From Rufibacter sp. LB8 (GTDB lineage Bacteria; Bacteroidota; Bacteroidia; Cytophagales; Hymenobacteraceae), in assembly GCF_014876185.1 (NCBI RefSeq), contig NZ_JADALJ010000001.1, forward strand, positions 2,957,501 through 3,021,500: a stretch of DNA of 64,000 nucleotides, read 5' to 3'. Positions 59,641-64,000 of the stretch are shown here, piece after piece. The stretch's first letter is position 1. Each line of letters opens with the position of its first letter. A model generated the notes under the pieces. That model saw only the letters and a program-made list of their open reading frames with translations, was not told where the DNA came from and did no database searches. The position numbers and the translations under genes were made by a program.

Positions 59641-61641
59641 TTAGGATTTCTTTTTGAGGACAATTTTCTCGGCATGCTTGGCTACCAGGCGGTTGTAAAA
59701 TTCGCGGAGGTTGGTGTATTCCTGGGGCGAGAACATGGCTTTGTTGATGCTTAGGCGGCTCATGACCTGCAACTGTAGCCCAACCATTTGAACCTGATAA
59801 CTGAATTTGGCGGTGTTGCCGGGCAAGCTGATGGTAGCAGGCTCGGGCAGGGCCTCTACCTGGTACCCGGCGGGCAAGGTATAAATCAGGACATGAGACT
59901 CCTCGGCCGGGCTGGCCAGATCCACGGGGTGTTGCCGGGTGACTTGCCTCAGGGGATTTTGGCCCAGGCCGAAGGTAAGCATGGGGTTGAGGTACAGAAT
60001 GTCTGCGGGCTGCGCCTCGCCGGCTTTGTGAAGCGTGTATTTGGTCTGAAAGGGAGCCTGCAGGCTGTCTTGGTTCAGCACCTGCCAATCATTGGTTTCC
60101 CAGCCAGCCTGTTGTAGCGCAAGCTTTTTCAGGTACGGTTCTTTGCCTAACTCCTGGAGGGCGGCGCGGTGCCGGTGCGCCGACAGACCCTGGAAATTCT
60201 CTACCAGAGACCCCGTAATTTCGCCGGTAGGCTTTATCTCTAACTTGCCAGAGACCAATTGCAGGTTTTTCTCTACCCCCAACAGCGGCACCCACTCCCC
60301 GGCCGGTGCTTTCAAAACCCACCCTTGCCCGTTTAAATACGGCAGAGCCAGCCCACCCGGCGCCAGGGTTTTGTCAGTGGCATCAAGGGCGTACTGCTTC
60401 CCGCCAATTTTTACATAGGCCAGCACCGAGTTGAACTTGGAGAACATGGGCGAAACGGTCACGGGCAGCCCGTGGTCGCGGGTGCTTACCAACATGGGGC
60501 TGGCGTTAAGGCCGGCTTCTTTCAGGTAGGCCACCAGCAGCAGGTTAATGTCCGCCGATGACCCTTTCTGGCTTTTCAGGGCTTCCTTGATGCCATCGGC
60601 CATGACTTGGTAACTCTGGTCCCAGGTTATGTGCCGCTGCACATAAGTATAGAGGGCATGCATTTTCTGCAGGGTGTCCGGGAGATGCGCCGCCAAAGAA
60701 TCTGCCGTTTTCTTCAGAAAAGAGGTTTCCTGTACTTGCCCGCCAATAGTTTCATCCTTCAGAAGGGTATTGGTTAAATCTTCCCAACTGGCGGTAATGA
60801 AGTCAGGTTTCTCATTAGGGTATTCAATGGTGACCAGCTCAAACTCCATTTTAGCCAGATAATCTGTCATGGTGCCCACAAACGGCTCCTCTACCACGGC
60901 AGGCACGTGGGTCATGACCCAACGGTACTGCGTAACGTTGAACACGGCGGTGCCCAAAGGATCCTGCATGGTGCCAGAAATGGTTCGTTGGGTCCCCTGT
61001 GAGGCTTCTTTTATATGAAAAGGAAAAGTACCGGTGTACACCTGGCGGTAGGTCAGGTACGGTATCATCTTCACTTTGTACTCACTCCAGGCCACGGGTA
61101 TATGGCTCTGGAACCGCCACTCCGGCAGGCTGTAGATAAAATCTGATTTGAGCGTGTAGGCAATTTCCAGCACTGAGCCAACCTTGACCTTGGGCAGCGT
61201 CATTTTCTTGCGGTAGAGCACTTGGTTTACCTTTTCCTCAAAGATTGCCTTGTCCTCTAATTTGGTGCGTACAATTTTCCCGTTGTCAAGGTTGGTGGTG
61301 AAGGCCTGCAGGTCTGTTATGGTTTCTTTGCGCTTGGCGTGAAACTTATGGAACAGAATCTCCATGTTTGCTTCTCCCAAGCCCTGCTTCTTCAAGATTT
61401 TTATGCGCATGACTCGCTTGAACTGCACCTGTGTGCCGTGCGCCAGCAGAAAAGAGGTTTCGCCCTGGTCATGCAGCACCACGGCGGCGGCGCTGGTATC
61501 TTTGTCATAGACGGTCATCTTCAGCTCGGCTTCTGTGACTTTGCCTAGTTTGAACGGCTCGGTCTGGGCCCAACCAATGCGCGGCGCGGCCATACACAGC
61601 ACCAGTACTACCCAAAGGAAATAAGAACGGCATTGCTTCAT
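59641..61641 (-). CDS. DUF3857/transglutaminase-like secreted protein, copy 1
   Basis: The frame is open to 61695, but that start lies inside a palindrome; the ATG at 61641 gives a signal peptide ending WAQTEPF. The product of 666 residues has an N-terminal DUF3857 beta domain (about 40-250), then a transglutaminase-like core (GSSADINLLLVAYLKEAGL near 360) and a C-terminal DUF3858-like domain. The catalytic Cys of active transglutaminases is replaced by Ser/Ser, as in other Bacteroidota DUF3857 proteins, so no enzymatic activity is claimed. First of a tandem series. Confidence 0.88.
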   Translation of the reverse strand: MKQCRSYFLWVVLVLCMAAPRIGWAQTEPFKLGKVTEAELKMTVYDKDTSAAAVVLHDQGETSFLLAHGTQVQFKRVMRIKILKKQGLGEANMEILFHKFHAKRKETITDLQAFTTNLDNGKIVRTKLEDKAIFEEKVNQVLYRKKMTLPKVKVGSVLEIAYTLKSDFIYSLPEWRFQSHIPVAWSEYKVKMIPYLTYRQVYTGTFPFHIKEASQGTQRTISGTMQDPLGTAVFNVTQYRWVMTHVPAVVEEPFVGTMTDYLAKMEFELVTIEYPNEKPDFITASWEDLTNTLLKDETIGGQVQETSFLKKTADSLAAHLPDTLQKMHALYTYVQRHITWDQSYQVMADGIKEALKSQKGSSADINLLLVAYLKEAGLNASPMLVSTRDHGLPVTVSPMFSKFNSVLAYVKIGGKQYALDATDKTLAPGGLALPYLNGQGWVLKAPAGEWVPLLGVEKNLQLVSGKLEIKPTGEITGSLVENFQGLSAHRHRAALQELGKEPYLKKLALQQAGWETNDWQVLNQDSLQAPFQTKYTLHKAGEAQPADILYLNPMLTFGLGQNPLRQVTRQHPVDLASPAEESHVLIYTLPAGYQVEALPEPATISLPGNTAKFSYQVQMVGLQLQVMSRLSINKAMFSPQEYTNLREFYNRLVAKHAEKIVLKKKS

Positions 61642-61679
61642 GCGGGGGGAATTTAATAACGAGGTGAGAAAGGAAAAAT

Positions 61680-61719
61680 CCGTTTTCGGGCTCATTTCTG
61701 GAAACGGGCCCGAAAACGG
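61680..61719. repeat. 40-bp intergenic palindrome, copy 34
   Basis: Nearly perfect, between the two DUF3857 genes, 4 bp after the stop codon of copy 2. Confidence 0.9.
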
Positions 61720-61723
61720 AGAC

Positions 61724-63745
61724 TTAGGATTTTTTCTTGAGGACGATTTTCTCGGCGTGCTTGGCCACCAGGCGGCTGTAGAGTTCGCGGAGGTTGGCGT
61801 ATTCCTGGGGCGAGAACATGGCTTTGTTGATGCTGAGCCGGCTCAAGACTTCAATTTTCCCGTTGGTTTCCTGCACCACATAGGTAAACTTAGCCGAGTT
61901 CTGCGCCAACGTCAAGGTGGTGGATTTGGGCAGTTCCTCTACCGCATAGCCTTCCGGAATCTTGTAAGAAAAGGTGTACACTTCATCTACCGGCGTGGCG
62001 AAATCTACCGGGTACAGGCGCTCGGCAATTTTAAACGGGTTGTCTCCCACCGTGTGTGACAGCATTGGTGACAGATAGATGAGTTGCGCGGGCTGGCTAT
62101 CACCTGCCTTGTTGAGGGTGTATTTGGTTTTGAGCGGTTCCTGCAGGTTCTCCAGGTTCTGGATGCTGAGCGCCTGGCGCTGGTAGTCACGGCCGGTCTC
62201 TGTGAACTTTTTGGTGTAGCTGTCCTGCCCGTTTTCATTAATGGCAGAGCGCATCTGCAGGGCAACCATGCCGTGGTAAGAATCTTCAAAGGCGCCTGCC
62301 AGTTCACCGGTGGGTTTGATTTCTATCTGGGCGGCCACCACCTGGGCGTTCCGCTCGCTGTTTTTGAGGGGCACCCATTTGCCGGCGGGCATCTCTACCA
62401 CCCACCCCTGCTCATTGAGGCACCTGAAAGGCAGCATACCAAACGGCAGACTGGCATCTGTGGCATCCAGCAGATAAGACGTGCCTTCCACCGTTACGTG
62501 GCTGATGACATAGTTGAACTTGCTGAGCATGGGAGATTGGGTGACCGGCTTGCCGTGCTGCCGCGTACTGACCAGCATGGGCTTGGCGTCTACGCCCCCT
62601 TCGCGCAGCAGCGCCGTCAACAGCAAGTTAATATCTGCCGAAGAACCCGTGCCTTTGTCATGCGCTTTTTTGAGGTTCTCAGAGAAAACCCGGTTTTTGC
62701 CGTCCCAGTCCATCTGCTTCTGCACGTACGCCAGAATTGTCTTTACCTTAGTCAGGTTGTCTGGCGCATTGGCCACCAGGGTGGCGGCAGTTTTCTGCAG
62801 GAACGGCGTGCTCAAAAGCTGTCCGCCAAACTGTTCTTCTTTCTGAAGTTCTCTGGCCAGGCCTTCCCAGTTGCCGGCCATGTAGCGGGGCTCCTGGTCT
62901 GGGTACTGAATTTTGGTGAGCATGAACTCCATTTTGGAGAGGTAGTCGCCCATGCTGCCCAGGTAGGGTTCCTGCACAAAGGCCGGCAAGTCTTTCATGA
63001 CCCAACGGTACTCCACCACCTGCATGCTCATACTACCTCTTTTCTCTTCATTGAGATAGCCTACTTTCTCTTCCCAGGCTATGGCAGTGGTTACATTCAC
63101 TACTTTGGCGTCTTTTATGTGGAACTGGTTGAAGCCCGTGGTCAGGGGTGTGTACTCAAAGAAAGGCACCATGTTCACCTGGTATTCGCTCCAAAGCACG
63201 GGTATGGTGCTCTGGAACTCCCATTCGCGCAGGTTCTCAATAAAATCTGATTTGATTTCATAGGCCACCTCAATCACCGACCCCACTTTCACGTTGGGCA
63301 TGGTCAGTTTCTTGGCGTACCAGTTCACGTCTTGCTTTTCCTCAAAAATGGCCTGCTCCTCCAGCTTCACCTTCACTACCTTGCCGCCTTCCAGGTTGTA
63401 GGTGAAGCCCTTCAGGTTCAAGACTTCCTCTTTGCTCTCAAAGCTTTTCTTGTAAAAAGGAATCACAATGTCTGCCTGGTCCAGCCCGCTTTTCTTCAGG
63501 ATCTTGATGCGCATGATGCGTTTGAAAAGCACCTGGGTCCCGCGCGTGAACAGAAAAGAGGACTCGCCCTGGTCATGCAGCACCACAGCGGCGGCGCTGG
63601 TGTCTTTGTCATAGACCGTCATCTTCAGCTGGGCCTCTGTGACTTTGCCCAGTTTAAACGGGTCTTCTTTGGCCCAACCGCTCAGGGGCAAGGCCAAGGC
63701 AAACACTAGACAGCAAAAAAAGGCGCGTTGGTAAAAGGAAAGCAT
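61724..63745 (-). CDS. DUF3857/transglutaminase-like secreted protein, copy 2
   Basis: The 673-residue paralogue of the preceding gene has the same layout: signal peptide ending LPLSGWAKEDPF, DUF3857 domain, GSSADINLLLTALLREGGV core and the end NLRELYSRLVAKHAEKIVLKKKS, nearly identical to that of copy 1. The first ~110 residues are very close between the copies (KLGKVTEAQLKMTVYDKDTS). They probably arose by tandem duplication. They may be envelope proteins that act together. The catalytic Cys is again replaced by Ser. Confidence 0.88.
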   Translation of the reverse strand: MLSFYQRAFFCCLVFALALPLSGWAKEDPFKLGKVTEAQLKMTVYDKDTSAAAVVLHDQGESSFLFTRGTQVLFKRIMRIKILKKSGLDQADIVIPFYKKSFESKEEVLNLKGFTYNLEGGKVVKVKLEEQAIFEEKQDVNWYAKKLTMPNVKVGSVIEVAYEIKSDFIENLREWEFQSTIPVLWSEYQVNMVPFFEYTPLTTGFNQFHIKDAKVVNVTTAIAWEEKVGYLNEEKRGSMSMQVVEYRWVMKDLPAFVQEPYLGSMGDYLSKMEFMLTKIQYPDQEPRYMAGNWEGLARELQKEEQFGGQLLSTPFLQKTAATLVANAPDNLTKVKTILAYVQKQMDWDGKNRVFSENLKKAHDKGTGSSADINLLLTALLREGGVDAKPMLVSTRQHGKPVTQSPMLSKFNYVISHVTVEGTSYLLDATDASLPFGMLPFRCLNEQGWVVEMPAGKWVPLKNSERNAQVVAAQIEIKPTGELAGAFEDSYHGMVALQMRSAINENGQDSYTKKFTETGRDYQRQALSIQNLENLQEPLKTKYTLNKAGDSQPAQLIYLSPMLSHTVGDNPFKIAERLYPVDFATPVDEVYTFSYKIPEGYAVEELPKSTTLTLAQNSAKFTYVVQETNGKIEVLSRLSINKAMFSPQEYANLRELYSRLVAKHAEKIVLKKKS

Positions 63746-63855
63746 GGAAAGGTAATATTGAAAATAAGGAACCGGCTGGAAAACACACGTTGAGCGAAAG
63801 GCAAAACAGCGCCTATTGCGTTTACTTTAAGGGGTTTCTGGAGAAATAAAAAAAT

Positions 63856-63895
63856 CCGTTTTCGGGCTCATTTCTGGAAATGAGCCCGAAAACGG
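63856..63895. repeat. 40-bp intergenic palindrome, copy 35 (perfect)
   Basis: Arms CCGTTTTCGGGCTCATTTC and its exact complement around TG. It is 9 bp from the next stop codon, and is the best representative of the family in this window. Confidence 0.95.
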
Positions 63896-63904
63896 AGGAA
63901 TTTC

Positions 63905-64000
63905 TTAGATGGTGGTGGCCGCCAATACTACCTGCTGCTGGTCAGCGCGCGAAACTTGCTTCAAGAATTCCACCAGGGCTTTGTACGTGGCGGGCTCATA
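63905..64000 (-). CDS. C-terminus of a third DUF3857-like protein (runs off the window)
   Basis: The minus strand reads YEPATYKALVEFLKQVSRAD and then QQQVVLAATTI before TAA at 63905. This resembles the C-terminal pattern YTNLREFYNRLV...EKIVL of the two preceding proteins (residues YKAL-V-F-K-V---D-QQVVL). I infer a third member of the tandem series; only 31 residues are visible. Confidence 0.55.
   Translation of the reverse strand, partial: YEPATYKALVEFLKQVSRADQQQVVLAATTI

Noticed and set aside
62084-63250. Plus-strand frame of 388 codons
   Set aside because: Antisense to the DUF3857 gene; its composition is a shadow of that gene.
2335-63895. CRISPR-like array from the 40-bp repeats
   Set aside because: Copies are kilobases apart, palindromic, variable and always single; no cas genes are present.

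Overview
The window reads as a chromosomal piece of a Bacteroidota bacterium, most likely order Cytophagales, family Hymenobacteraceae (Rufibacter/Nibribacter/Pontibacter-like). This rests on the gene families (DUF3857/transglutaminase-like proteins, DUF1573, a long NusB, the nusB-DUF1573-yajC-ybbR-coaE cluster, DUF2490, DUF3616), on several promoters of the Bacteroidota type (TAnnTTTG at -7), and on weak or absent Shine-Dalgarno sequences. The genus is an inference. No phage, plasmid, CRISPR array, rRNA or transposase gene is visible.

Layout. 1-6062: the 5' part of a secreted protein, a DUF3616 protein, a small membrane-protein gene broken by an in-frame TAG, a lipoprotein, a 2-oxoglutarate/Fe(II) oxygenase and a chromate transporter. 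6401-12458: a six-gene minus-strand operon for nucleotide-sugar synthesis (acetyltransferase, UDP-HexNAc dehydrogenase, galE, rfbB, UDP-HexNAc epimerase, rfbA). 12801-25360: housekeeping genes (prmC, ribD, free methionine-R-sulfoxide reductase, psd, gdh, cdsA, CAAX-type protease, dus, EamA transporter, amino-acid permease). 25455-27004: a tandem pair of Cys-motif/carboxypeptidase-regulatory-like membrane proteins. 27301-44622: histidine kinase, hemA, phosphodiester glycosidase, ArsR regulator, anmK, a second glutamate-type dehydrogenase, mscS, a TerB-like protein, a WYL regulator, DinB, a beta-lactamase-fold hydrolase and a large AsmA protein. 44797-48950: tRNA-Val, a GlcG/HbpS protein, an MBL-fold lipoprotein, a 63-aa protein and a GNAT-like protein. 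49382-58458: coaE-ybbR-yajC-DUF1573-idh-ytxH-nusB, leucine dehydrogenase and an ABC exporter. 58593-64000: tRNA-Pro, a DUF2490 protein and at least three tandem DUF3857 proteins, the last cut by the window edge.

The most striking feature is not a gene. About 35 copies of a 40-bp palindrome (two 19-bp arms around a 2-bp centre) lie between genes, about one per 1.8 kb. None lies inside an accepted reading frame, although a few touch or overlap a stop codon, and at least a dozen begin within 10 bp of a stop codon. Around them are other intergenic families: a ~124-bp cloverleaf-like element in two copies with compensatory changes, several 130-180-bp inverted-repeat elements without genes (MITE-like), and short modules that recur in the same order at two loci. 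Together these fill nearly all long gene-free stretches.

Functionally the window is mostly envelope and core metabolism: surface-sugar precursors, phospholipid synthesis (cdsA, psd), cell-wall recycling (anmK), outer-membrane maintenance (AsmA), amino-acid nitrogen metabolism (three Glu/Leu/Phe/Val dehydrogenases and a permease) and haem synthesis (hemA).
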